Below are positions 51,101 through 58,425 of a stretch of 64,000 bases of DNA, one piece after another. The stretch is from contig JAMFTG010000495.1 in NCBI GenBank assembly GCA_023974075.1, positions 1 to 64,000 on the forward strand, in the 5' to 3' direction. The notes beneath the pieces were generated by a model. The model was not told the origin of the DNA, did no database searches, and saw only the letters and a list, made by a program, of their open reading frames with translations. Made by a program: the position numbers and the translations under genes. The stretch's first letter is position 1. Each line of letters opens with the position of its first letter. Source of the stretch: Chaenocephalus aceratus. Lineage: Eukaryota > Chordata > Actinopteri > Perciformes > Channichthyidae.

Positions 51101-51169
51101 CAGCAGATCCCGGGCAACATCCTGAGAGCCCTGCTGGAGAGATTCCACAGCCAACACAAAGAGCACTAA
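26999..51169 (+). CDS. TMEM68: TMEM68, ER acyltransferase (complete, 8 coding exons)
   Basis: TMEM68 (also DIESL) is an ER membrane glycerolipid acyltransferase reported to make triacylglycerol by a route separate from DGAT1/2. The coding exons are 26999-27058, 28494-28667, 35342-35441, 47895-48062, 48477-48670, 49840-49900, 50054-50193 and 51065-51169. They sum to 1002 bp, all phases agree and all introns are GT-AG. The 333-residue product is close to the human length. It has [14 protein letters not shown] near residues 27-40, one long hydrophobic segment (about 43-76), a His133-x5-Asp139 motif in [22 protein letters not shown] at about 199-207 and [11 protein letters not shown]. Introns 2 and 3 (6.7 and 12.5 kb) are swollen with transposons. 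The catalytic residues appear intact. Confidence 0.97.
27076..27165 (-). mobile_element. 3' tail of the copy 1/copy 2 LINE family (or a SINE sharing it)
   Basis: The complement carries CCCTTGAAAAAGAGATCAAT, the family 3' UTR, and the GAAATGAAATG tail. It starts 17 bp after the TMEM68 exon 1 donor. Confidence 0.85.
27166..28069. other. TMEM68 intron 1 remainder
   Basis: Ordinary AT-rich intron; nothing recognised. Confidence 0.45.
28070..28415 (-). mobile_element. L2-type LINE 3' fragment
   Basis: The sequence echoes the 3' coding/UTR end of the L2 fragment at 849-1640 (the GAGAGTTCCATACTGTTGGA region matches the TCGTTCCACAGGTTAGGG region there; AAAGTGCTTCACAAG is the tail). Strongly diverged. 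Confidence 0.55.
28494..28667 (+). CDS. TMEM68: TMEM68 coding exon 2 (membrane segment)
   Basis: Encodes [20 protein letters not shown], then the hydrophobic helix ending LFLHVYK. The acceptor is GTTCCACAG and the donor GTACGC. Confidence 0.95.
29249..29671 (+). CDS. THAP zinc-finger domain protein (transposon-encoded)
   Basis: A frame of about 140 codons. The first 85 residues form a C2CH THAP DNA-binding domain: Cys4 and Cys9 in [28 protein letters not shown] with the invariant Trp, then Cys-x2-His in HVCSEHF. A basic Ser/Arg-rich segment follows ([15 protein letters not shown]). AAG|GTATGT at about 29627 could be a splice donor, in which case the last residues are intronic. THAP domains are shared by host regulators and P-element transposases; the flanking inverted repeats favour a transposon origin. 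Confidence 0.75.
   Translation: MPHCIAKYCHNSDRNNPRNARFHLLPKGKRKKYIRRQWLAKCGRPEPRDLQAHVCSEHFKFPDDYSESMIKHNMGFKEQPLLNGDAVPSVFLVSSPTRTPVRPVEKSPSASVKRRRSRSSARSKNKVCYSAFPLQRLAPF
29985..30130 (+). repeat. Dispersed fish repeat (LINE 3'-end type)
   Basis: Contains GGAGAGGGATCCCTCCTCTG, CCCTGAGGTTTCTCCCATG and GTGAGGGTCTAAGGACAGAG, text I recognise as a high-copy fish interspersed repeat. Family assignment is from memory. Confidence 0.5.
30591..31146. mobile_element. Second copy of the 18836 MITE, truncated
   Basis: Begins GGCGCATTCACACTGCGGTA and shares CCCACAAAGGTTCATGCGAA, GAAAGTCCCTGCTAGAGAGC and TTTTGTGAAGC(C/T)GCCATTTT with 18836-19529. The interior is inverted relative to that copy and the right TIR is missing. 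Confidence 0.8.
31340..31772 (+). pseudogene. PIF/Harbinger-type transposase N-terminal fragment (tentative)
   Basis: A frame at 31556-31774 reads [20 protein letters not shown], then [20 protein letters not shown] and LLLVYFAI. This resembles the N-terminus of fish Harbinger-like transposases, but the catalytic region is absent, cut off by the L2 tail. Confidence 0.45.
31773..33665 (-). mobile_element. L2-type LINE 3' part with internal minisatellite expansion
   Basis: The minus strand reads [52 protein letters not shown] (33650-33440), then a run of [13 protein letters not shown] repeats, then a degraded L2 C-terminus (33000-31930). The 3' end carries AAAGCGTCTTTGAGCACCTG and an (ATT)n tail at 31773-31803. 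A single YLTDLL-type motif is normal at this position in L2 RT; here it is amplified. Confidence 0.85.
32140..33440. repeat. 39-bp minisatellite derived from L2 coding sequence
   Basis: About 33 tandem copies of a 33-39-bp unit (GTGTGGTGGTGCAGCAGGTC core). The units at 33000-33430 are regular 39-mers, and those at 32140-33000 vary in length. The 39-bp unit equals 13 codons, so the L2 frame is kept through the regular part. Confidence 0.95.
33666..35341. other. TMEM68 intron 2, old DNA-transposon debris
   Basis: A segment at 34110-34310 contains CCGCGACCCCCAAAATAG and a short duplicated TTAGCAT block. A segment at about 34540-34850 ends with CTCCCTGTGGACGGGGCCTT, like a transposon terminus. 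Neither is assignable with confidence, and nothing coding is recognised. Confidence 0.4.
35342..35441 (+). CDS. TMEM68: TMEM68 coding exon 3
   Basis: Encodes [20 protein letters not shown], then [14 protein letters not shown]. The acceptor is TTTTTTTAG and the donor GTAAGA. Confidence 0.96.
35442..36567. other. TMEM68 intron 3, 5' portion
   Basis: A short relic near 35455-35505 (CTGGCTTCAGTAGAAGCT) shares text with the MITE at 18836. The rest is AT-rich with no recognised gene. Confidence 0.45.
36568..37455. mobile_element. hAT MITE
   Basis: Ends TAGGGCTGTCAAGTTAACGC and CGACTGACAGCCCTA form the TIR. The perfect 8-bp duplication GTTTTTTG lies at 36560-36567 and 37456-37463. The interior carries AACGCGTTAA/GCGATTAATCGCGATTAA palindromes and a (CA)n at about 37110-37162. 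No transposase. Confidence 0.92.
37456..38029. other. TMEM68 intron 3 sequence
   Basis: No recognised gene or element. Confidence 0.4.
38030..38640. mobile_element. Diverged fragment of the 24721-25920 transposon family
   Basis: Shares, on the opposite strand, GCCGGAGGACCGAGGAGTC, TTGTAGATATCTAC and CAGCTGTTCTCACTGTAAA with the intergenic element. Truncated. Confidence 0.6.
38688..41290 (+). mobile_element. L2-clade LINE, 5'-truncated (copy 2)
   Basis: It starts abruptly inside the endonuclease ([20 protein letters not shown]) and ends with the same 3' UTR as copy 1 and a GAAATGAAA tail. 5' truncation is normal for target-primed reverse transcription. It lies in TMEM68 intron 3. Confidence 0.9.
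38764..41137 (+). pseudogene. Copy 2 ORF2: endonuclease end + reverse transcriptase + C-terminus
   Basis: The frames at 38764-39240, 39450-40121 and 40118-41137 together give [20 protein letters not shown], then [76 protein letters not shown] (intact YADD) and a full C-terminus. Breaks fall near 39110-39250 and at about 40115. The latter is a one-base deficit after SSHAVGG that is shared with copy 1. Confidence 0.9.
41390..42245 (+). pseudogene. YqaJ-like viral recombinase/exonuclease domain remnant
   Basis: Pieces in several frames read [69 protein letters not shown] and [20 protein letters not shown]. The block 'Y-x-Q-V-Q-G-Q-L ... C-x-F-V-V-W' is the hallmark of the YqaJ family (lambda-exonuclease-like fold). 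In fish these domains usually sit in transposon-derived genes. Multiple frameshifts and stops make it a dead copy. Confidence 0.65.
42246..42841. other. TMEM68 intron 3, unannotated
   Basis: AT-rich; nothing recognised. Confidence 0.4.
42842..42905 (-). mobile_element. LINE/SINE 3' tail
   Basis: The complement reads CAAATTGGGATCAATAAAGT, then ATCTTATCTTA. The same tail occurs on the plus strand at about 56250-56292. Confidence 0.6.
42906..43630. other. TMEM68 intron 3, unannotated
   Basis: Includes GCTAGC/TTAGC-rich text near 43410-43450. No recognised gene. Confidence 0.35.
43631..44065. repeat. Dispersed repeat family, copy A
   Basis: Shares ordered blocks with 48755-49330: GTTCGGCGT(A/G)ATGAC, a CACTGCTG/CATTTACTG region, ACCACAGACCT and CTCTATAGAGTGGTG. 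Probably a MITE; termini not defined. Confidence 0.4.
44301..46498 (-). pseudogene. Tc1 transposase, split by insertion
   Basis: The N-terminal half (46498 down to about 46130) begins [20 protein letters not shown], has the paired-type HTH ([16 protein letters not shown]) and reaches RRVPLLKE. The C-terminal half (44956 down to 44301) resumes [17 protein letters not shown] and keeps the DDE triad context: [21 protein letters not shown] and LNPIENLW. Apart from the insertion the frames look remarkably open, so this Tc1 copy was young when hit. DDE transposases excise and reinsert DNA at TA. Confidence 0.92.
44957..46127. mobile_element. TTAA-flanked element nested in Tc1 transposase
   Basis: TTAA at 44953-44956 and 46128-46131; inverted termini AGAGCCTGTGACA and TGTCACCGGCTCT. 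TTAA targets are used by piggyBac and Kolobok superfamilies; the terminus does not decide between them. No transposase; an (ATA)n run near 45583-45610. Confidence 0.85.
46857..47894. other. TMEM68 intron 3, 3' portion
   Basis: No gene recognised; includes T-rich stretches at 47490-47650. Confidence 0.4.
47895..48062 (+). CDS. TMEM68: TMEM68 coding exon 4 (HGAIPID motif)
   Basis: Encodes [20 protein letters not shown], then [15 protein letters not shown] and [11 protein letters not shown]. The His and Asp of acyltransferase motif I are present. Confidence 0.97.
48079..48150. repeat. Interrupted (CA)n in TMEM68 intron 4
   Basis: CA repeats with GCACACACATGTA interruptions, about 16 nt past the exon 4 donor. 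Confidence 0.95.
48477..48670 (+). CDS. TMEM68: TMEM68 coding exon 5 (SPGGVRE motif)
   Basis: Encodes [20 protein letters not shown], then [20 protein letters not shown] and [11 protein letters not shown]. The donor is GTGCGT. Confidence 0.97.
48755..49330. repeat. Dispersed repeat family, copy B (TMEM68 intron 5)
   Basis: Counterpart of 43631-44065, with the same ordered blocks (CTCTATAGAGTGGTG, GTTCGGCGTGATGACA, AACCACAGACCT). Non-coding. Confidence 0.4.
49840..49900 (+). CDS. TMEM68: TMEM68 coding exon 6
   Basis: Encodes [20 protein letters not shown]. The acceptor lies in a long CT tract (TTTCTTTCAG) and the donor is GTAAGT. Confidence 0.96.
50054..50193 (+). CDS. TMEM68: TMEM68 coding exon 7
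   Basis: Encodes [20 protein letters not shown], then [16 protein letters not shown] and AAELAHK. The donor is GTCAGT. Confidence 0.96.
50194..51064. other. TMEM68 intron 7
   Basis: No recognised gene or mobile element; normal intron with acceptor GCTCTGCAG. Confidence 0.5.
51065..51169 (+). CDS. TMEM68: TMEM68 coding exon 8 (stop)
   Basis: Encodes [20 protein letters not shown], then [14 protein letters not shown] and a TAA at 51167-51169. Confidence 0.96.
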   Translation: MQQAVQALIDQHQQIPGNILRALLERFHSQHKEH

Positions 51170-53230
51170 CCCCCACAGCTCACAGACACACTGACAGTGA
51201 GGGACCACGAGGACACGCGAGGCTCCGTTGGGGCGGACCCTGACGTGTTGGAGTGTTTGCACAGCTGTCTTCACCGCTTCCACCCGACTGAAGCTGCAGA
51301 GGTTCCTGTAGCAGATCGTTTTATCACAGTTTCTCATACGTTTCCTTTTGATCAGTTCCCTTTTTAATCACTTTGAATCTACACTTCCTGATTTTGTGAC
51401 ATCGGACTTGACAGTAATCTTACCTCACAATGATTTTGATGTTGTCATATATTTGCCTTAATTAATTACTGTATGGTCAGTTAAATATAATGAAGGATGA
51501 TATTCTTCAGTTCATATTTATGGGATTCAGGCCATTTCTTTACAATTATTTCTTTTTTTTTAAATGTGAAAAAGGTACATTTATGTCAGCAAGAGATTCA
51601 TACAGTTAATCCATGTGGTTATTCCGCATGTTGTGTCTTTAAATTGAAGCTTTATGTATGAACCAAACTGATAGTGACCATAGTTCATACCGACCTAAAG
51701 CTACTGAAGTACAACAGCACAACGTGGTGTGAATGAAATTAACTTGTACATAGACTCAAACATACAAAAGAGAACCGCATTCTTTCTGATAGACACTGCA
51801 CAGTGTTCATTGCATTGATCAATTCCACTTGTTTTCCTAAAAATGAATATAGGCAGGCAGATAACACGTCATTCCTCAGGCCTCCTTTTCTTCTAATTTC
51901 CTGGAAATTGACCCAAAAATGTAATGAATATGAATCAATTCTATCCCTGTTAATAGAACGGGCTGTTTAGGTTGGTTTCATAGATGTAGAAAAGGTTTCG
52001 GACAAAGAAAAAGTTATTTCCCCCTACATCCAACTATAATTATTTGCTGAAATGTTGTAGGAAACCGATTAAATTCTATTGGATAACCCAATCAAACAAA
52101 AATGAATGAAAAATATGCAGGCTCTCATTTATGTTACAGTTGTAGTCCTTTCTCTAAATGTAGTTCATGGAACACTACAGAACCTTCTAACATATTCATA
52201 AACAACCATCTTGTTCAAAAAGTCCATCAGCTCAGAATGCATCCAAGTTACTGTGAGGCTTCTTCCTGTTTCATGTGCTGCTCATGTGACTGTAGGTCGG
52301 GCAGATGGGACATTTGAAGACGTTACCCTGGACACAATTTATTCGTCATTTTATACATTAATAATTCATCAAATACATTGCAAGAGAAAATAAATGAATC
52401 AATCGATGATGACGTTCATCATCGTTAGTAGCTACACATAGCAGCTGTGCCATACATCTCAAAAGGCCAAAGATATCAGAGATGGCTTATTATCAGTCAG
52501 CTCAACTTCAGGTGACAAACAAAGGCTGAAGGAACTGAATGAAGTAAAAGATGGAGACTTATGCACTAAACAATGAACACATGCTGAGATCAACAAGTAT
52601 AATGTATTGAAAATAAAACCCAAGAGGTTCACTAATACAAGTTATTGGAGTAAACAGGTGATGGGGATGTGGAAACAATGGTACTGTCCTTCATGACTTA
52701 AGTTGTTATTTAGAAAGATGATTTTAAACAACCCGCTCCAATTAAACATTGATGTGCCCAATTTAAACAGCCCTACGTCAAACCTTCAACAGAAGCACAT
52801 TATCATTGTTATGCATCATTGGAAAGTTATGTTTGCATTTTCTATTGTACTGCATGTGGAGTTTTGGGATAACATTTTATAAAAAACGTCTTATAAATAT
52901 GCACAAACAAGCTGAAATATATATCATATCCAAATCTACTAATGAAGACTTTATTGGATGCGTTTATGAAGATGTAAATACTGTGGTTCCACGGCTGGTT
53001 TTGCACACGGTCAGAAGTATTGCTGCCAACAAGCTTCTGTGAGACCAAGTGTGCTTAGTGACGTCTATCTGTTTGCTCTACTTGTGAACTGGTTGCCTTT
53101 TTCCACATTTATGTTGATAGTCATTTTTGAGATGATCTAACTTGTATTTTTAAATTATGTCAATATACATGTTGCACTTTTAAATATTCAGATCCACTTT
53201 AACCTGTTAATAAATCTATTTTATTAAGAT
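51170..53230 (+). other. TMEM68: TMEM68 3' UTR and downstream flank
   Basis: AT-rich, with no recognisable gene or mobile element. AATAAA candidates lie at about 52389-52394 and 53209-53214, so a long 3' UTR is plausible. The true cleavage site cannot be told from sequence alone. Confidence 0.5.
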
Positions 53231-53376
53231 GTTTCATGCCAATTATTTTCTGCCGTTATTATTTCATCAACTGTATTATCACAGTAGTTTGTGCTGCTAG
53301 TGCTTTTGGCCAAGTTAGATGAATACATTAGGACTGAGAATGGTTTTAATATAAAGAATGAATTATATATACAGTT

Positions 53377-53549
53377 TGTTGTGTATTAGTAAAAACACAT
53401 TAATGAAGCAAGGGACAGAGGATACGGGTACGAAGCTCTTTACTGTTGTTCATGCTTCTCCTCCGCCACAGCATCAACTCCCGGGCATACACTTATTCTC
53501 TCCGGTTACACGGCGCCCCCTATTGGCAGGAGTATATCAGAACACAACA
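53377..53549 (-). mobile_element. Ty3/Gypsy LTR (3' LTR)
   Basis: On the minus strand it begins TGTTGTGTTCTG and ends ATACACAACA, a 5'-TG...CA-3' short LTR of 173 bp. It is preceded by a purine tract (AAGAAGGGGGGAAA, 53550-53563) that fits a polypurine tract. The partner LTR is outside the window. Confidence 0.75.
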
Positions 53550-53702
53550 TTTCCCCCCTTCTTAAAATAGTTATTCTCCACTTGAACAGTATGCATAACA
53601 TTAGCATTTCAAACAGACACTTCTGTAGTAACCATCTGGAATAATAATAACTTCACATATCACAATATGCAGAACATTTTCAAACATTAATTCAACCACA
53701 GT

Positions 53703-54596
53703 TTAAGTGACATAGTCCTCAATCCAAGCAGGCTGCTTTCTGGTTCGCTGGTTCCTGCTCTGAGCACCATGCACTGTGCCTGGCTCAGCAGGCCTCACTT
53801 CTTCTGATGGAGGAGTGAATGTTTCTGGAAGCACCGACAGGTGTGAAGCATCCCAGGTGTTTCCATTATCCAGCGTGTGAGGTCCTTTCTGCTGGGGCAC
53901 TTTCAGAGGCTCACTGAACTTTGGCTTTCCCTTTCTGACATGCAGCGGGTTTCTCACACGCACCAGGCTTCCCGGATGTATTTTGGGAATCTTGGCATTT
54001 CTTTTGGCGTCAGTGTATGTTTTCATGTGCCACTGTTTCTTTTCCACTCTGTCTCTCAGTTCCTGATCCTGAGTATCAGTAAGCTGTGGCAGGATTGAGA
54101 GTTTGGTTCGCACTTTTCTTCCATACATGAGCTGGAAAGGAGATGTCCCTGTAGTGGCGTGAGGTGTAGCTCTGTAGACCTGAAGAAACTCGGCAACCTG
54201 AGCGTTCTCTCTCTGTGCAGTGAGAATGCTTTCCTTCAGTACTCTATTCAGCCTCTCCACCGCTCCATTTCCTTCTGGATGGTAGATTGTAGTCCTGGTG
54301 TGTTGGATGTCTCTTTCTTCTAGGAAAGAGGCGAGTTCTGAGGATGTGAATTGTGGACCGTTATCTGTCACCACAGAGACGGGGTTCCCTTTTTGGCTGA
54401 CCACTGATCTCATGAAGGTGATCGCTGTTGCAGTAGTGCATCTTGGGGCAAAACACACTTCTGGCCATTTTGAATAGTAGTCAGTCATAGTAATAGCAAA
54501 CTTCCAGTCCATCGGACCAGTCTCAAATGGGCCCACGATGTCGAGTGCAAGCTTTTGCCATGGCCCCTGAGGCAGAGGGACTGGTGTCATCAACAC
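53703..54596 (-). CDS. Ty3/Gypsy integrase core
   Basis: An uninterrupted frame of nearly 300 codons. The DDE catalytic residues are seen in LALDIVGPF, VTDNGPQFTSSEL and HPEGNGAVERLNR, followed by the QLMYGRKVRT region and a C-terminal tail with LVRVRNPLHVRKGKPKF. In the intact element this is the 3' end of a pol polyprotein that inserts the cDNA. The N-terminal zinc-binding part was separated by the nested transposon, so this is now an isolated fragment. Confidence 0.9.
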   Translation of the reverse strand: MLMTPVPLPQGPWQKLALDIVGPFETGPMDWKFAITMTDYYSKWPEVCFAPRCTTATAITFMRSVVSQKGNPVSVVTDNGPQFTSSELASFLEERDIQHTRTTIYHPEGNGAVERLNRVLKESILTAQRENAQVAEFLQVYRATPHATTGTSPFQLMYGRKVRTKLSILPQLTDTQDQELRDRVEKKQWHMKTYTDAKRNAKIPKIHPGSLVRVRNPLHVRKGKPKFSEPLKVPQQKGPHTLDNGNTWDASHLSVLPETFTPPSEEVRPAEPGTVHGAQSRNQRTRKQPAWIEDYVT

Positions 54597-57336
54597 ACTT
54601 TCACTCCCTAAGCGTCCAGGAGCGACGTTTGGTCAGTGTCCTCGGCGTCCAGTTGTGACGCTCATAGGCTTCTTCAGCTTCATAAAGGGACGCAAATAGC
54701 TTTCAACTGATTGCAATGTATTCCCATCTGCGTCGGGATTTGACGCTCATGGAAGCACGGCATTCGTTTGTGTCGGCTGCCCTTAAAGGCAATGTGAGCG
54801 TCCATTCCCATTGGATAACGGAGAATTGTACACCCGGATGTAAGTATTCCTCTTACTGTCGATTGATTTTACAGTGATATCTGCACTACTCATCGACTAA
54901 AAAACACCAGATTACATGAAGAAAACATGGCCGAACTTCGTTTTATTCTCGGTGGAAAATGCCTATTTTAAAGTTAGTTGGCCATTAAAATGCGTTTTGA
55001 TGTCATTTGATGCGAGAAATATGAGTTGTTATTTCAGATTATGTGTGCAGTGGATGTACATGATCTTTAGTTTGCTAGTTATTACGAAGATTACTTCAGG
55101 AAATTGTGTCGATACAACGTTTTCATTGTTACCAAGGTGGTTGCTAGGGACGCTGCTATCGATATTATTTCTGTTATGTTGTGTAACTGTTTAATGGTGT
55201 TATCTTTATTGCTACCCCCTTCCCCGTCAATGTATAGTGTTGGTCCACAGCGCAAACGTATTAGTTTAACAAAATCCGCATCTAAAGATAGACGTTATTT
55301 CCCCCTGTGCAATTCCAGTCTCACATCTCACAGCACATCGTCATTAACAAATACCGGAAACAGACCGAAAACATTTAAAAAAAAAATAATAATAATACTT
55401 TATTCCGAGTGTGCTTGCTTTTCTCTTTGAAAGTCATCACATAACGGCATTGTAATACACGGTTCGGCTGCATTACATATTACATATCTGCCGTAGTTCT
55501 GTATTTATAGAGCCCTGATGAGAAGACCTAGACAAACATGAGGAACTGAAAACGTGACGTGGATCATAAATATATCAGCCATTAAACAACATCTTACATT
55601 TCTTTTCACACAATACGTCTCCTTGCAGTATCAACACTAATTCGGCTGACTTTTATATTTGATCCAATTGGTAGATAGGCTGTATTTACACCATAAAGGT
55701 GCACAGCTGATATAAAGGGACACCTGGTGGTTAAAGCATGTAATTGAATTTAATTATTTTTATTATTAGATATTAATACGATCCCTATAAAGTATATTCA
55801 TTACTCGTTATTCTCTACTAATAGTTCATTAAAGACTGTATGTAATGACTATTTTGCACATCCCTTTCAAGATTTCAAGATTTTCTAAGGTTTATTGACA
55901 TCATATAGGCCTACACAACTATGGTGTAGTTCTGCACTGAATGAAAAACTTGGGTCGCAGGTTCCTCAATAGTGCATTACAAGACATCTATCAATATTTG
56001 TGCATACCTCCAGCAATGTTAACTATGTTGAAGCACTTATTTTAACTGATATTATACATAATGTATTATACTCTTATAAGATGTAGGCTATGTAGATATT
56101 TCATCTCCGGCCTTGTCAGGTATTGAACAATCAATAAATAAAGAACACAGAATTGTTGAATATAAAACACAGAATTTGTGTGATTATACTAAATGATTTT
56201 CAAATAAACACCACTGCATATTTAACTGTTACACATGCTGATGTAACGCAAATGTTCCAACTTGGGATCAATAAAGTATATCTTATCTTAAGCTGATCGA
56301 TGGCTACTGCCATATTTGCAAAATGTGCCTCTGAACCTTGACCAGTGCATGTTTCAGGCTTATCAATTAATGTAATGTAATGTTATCACAGGGGTCACAC
56401 ACATAAGACCAGCTGTTAAATAAAGCTCGTCTGACCTTAGCTGGCATGTGGGTATATATATTAATACTGCCCATAATGGGCACAAGCAATTTTCACCCAT
56501 TTATTAATTATATGTTTTAAATGTGAGTGTTTCCTGTCCCCTAAACCTCCAGGGATGTACACAGTTTAATACTGGCAACTTCTTATTATGGGAAATACGA
56601 AAACGTCTTTTAAAACTACAACTCCCAGTAGAGACGTGCCATAGAGAACATGTTGCGAAACACAATAGCCAGCATGTGTAGTTCTGGGGACAGGGTGGGG
56701 GAGGGGGGACGCGGTGGACCCGTTCAAATCCAGTTTTGGACAGTCTGCCGTGGTTCCATCCCATTTCAAGTGCTGTTCGAGAATCGGCTAAACCCTCGGA
56801 GCACACTCTCCCATCACAGAGCTTGAGGACTATCACGGGTTTGTCAAACAGAGCACATGGTGTAGTCCAAATGATAGCTGGGGATTCTGGGTAGTGTAGT
56901 GTCTTCTGCCATCCTTTACTCAGAAAAAATATTTGTTTCTCCGAATCGAAGGGGGAAAATACAAAAGCATTGCACACAATTTAAACCAATCAATGTTGTG
57001 TAATTAACAAGGATAATCTGGTGTGTTTTAGTCGATGAGTAGTGCAGATATCACTGTAAAATCAATCGACAGTAAGAGGAATACTTACTTCCGGGTGTAC
57101 AATTCTCCGTTATCCAATGGGAATGGACTCTCACATTGCCTTTAAGGGCAGCCAACTCAAACGAATGCCGTGCTTCCATGAGCGTCAAATCCCGCCGCAG
57201 ATGGGAATACATTGCAATCAGTTGAAAGCTATTTGCGTCCCTTTATGACACTGAAGGAGCCTAGGAGCGTCACAATTGGACGCCACGGACACTGACCAAA
57301 CGTCGCTCCTGGACGCTTAGGGAGTGAGAGTGTGTT
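54592..57336. mobile_element. Long-TIR DNA transposon nested in Gypsy pol
   Basis: The terminal inverted repeats are about 320 bp and nearly identical (54592-54920 against 57013-57336; outer text CACACTNTCACTCCCTAAGC). On the minus strand ATGACACCA lies on both sides, a 7-9-bp target duplication depending on how the shared CA is assigned. The interior (54921-57012) has no recognised transposase; it contains a LINE/SINE tail at about 56250-56292 and no clear gene. Long TIRs plus a 9-bp duplication suggest a MULE-like element, tentatively. Confidence 0.8.
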
Positions 57337-58425
57337 GGTGTCATAGGTGCAGGGTTAGTTTGAGCTGTCTTATCATTCATCTGGCAGGACACACAGGCGG
57401 CGATAACCGATTGTACCAGTGCATCCATTTTAGGCCACCAATACAAGTCTCTGAGTCTCTGTTTTGTGCGTGCAATGCCTTGGTGGCTCTCGTGTGCTAA
57501 GGACTCCATGTGTGAGTGTAGCTTTACTGGAACAACTAACCTGTGACTCCCTCTCAGAATGAGTTGTTCATGTACAGAAAGTTCATTTCTCACCTGGTAG
57601 TACGGCAACATGTTAGCAGGCAGGCCTTTGGATGAAGCTGGCCACCCGTCTGTCATGTAGTTGCGTAGCTGGCGTAACTCTGGACAGGAAGTGCAGGCAT
57701 CTGTGAAGTCAGACGAGGGAACAGCAGTCAGCAGGGCAGAGACAGCAGCAACAGTCTCTGGTTCCGTGTCTGAGGTGCAGTCCTGTCCGTGTGGCAGTGG
57801 CAGGCGGGAAAGGCAATCTGCTGCATGGTTCTGAGCACCGGGTCTGTAGACAATATCATAGTTGAAGCAGAGTAGCCTGGCAGACCAGCGTGCGACTCTC
57901 ATTCCAGCTCTTCCCATGCCTTTTGTAGCCAAGAGTGTGGTCAAAGCTTGGTGATCAGTCCTTAGGGTGAACTTTGTTCCCCACAAGTAGGTTCTCCAAC
58001 GCTCTGCAGCCCACACACAGGCCAAAGCTTCTTTTTCTACCACAGAGTACTTTCTCTCTGCAGCACTAAGAGAGCGGGAAGCAAATGCCACAGTGACGGG
58101 TCAAAAAGAGCAAGTGATGAACTGTCTGTGATGAGTAGTTTAACCTGCTGAAAACTTCTCAGTGCCTCATCAGTCCATGTGAATGTAGCTCTGCGTAGCA
58201 CATCTCTCATTGGTTCCACCACAGTTGCATAGTTCTGTATGAACTTGGAGTACCACGATGTTAGGCCAAGAAAAGACCTAAGAGTCACTGGATCACTGGG
58301 TGATGGAGCATCCCGAATAGCTGCAATGTGGTCATCGTTTGGCAGCAGACCTTCCTTGCTTATGCTGTGTCCTAGATACGTTAGTTTGTCCTGGTAGAAT
58401 TTGCATTTATCTGTGTTGAGACTTA
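57337..58425 (-). pseudogene. Ty3/Gypsy RT end, RNase H and integrase zinc finger
   Basis: The minus strand reads DKCKFYQDKLTYLGH and VTLRSFLGLTSWYSKFIQNY, then a deletion after LALFDP joins straight to VAFASRSLSAAERKYSVVEK and LRTDHQALTTLL. The segment with the first RNase H aspartate (usually TDAS) is missing. VYRPGAQNHAADCLSRL and the HHCC zinc-binding motif (HESHQG...CVSCQ) follow. The frame changes at about 58090. Confidence 0.85.

Larger units (their letters stand above)
53377..58425 (-). mobile_element. Ty3/Gypsy LTR retrotransposon, partial, interrupted
   Basis: In minus-strand order: RT thumb/connection (58425-58105), RNase H and integrase zinc-binding region (58091-57340), an inserted DNA transposon (54592-57336), integrase core (54596-53703), polypurine tract and LTR. 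The 5' half (gag, protease, most of RT) is cut off by the element at 58426. Confidence 0.9.

Noticed and set aside
56504..56977. A 157-codon minus-strand frame inside the long-TIR transposon as its transposase
   Set aside because: No DDE, zinc-finger or other transposase motif was seen; composition looks non-coding.
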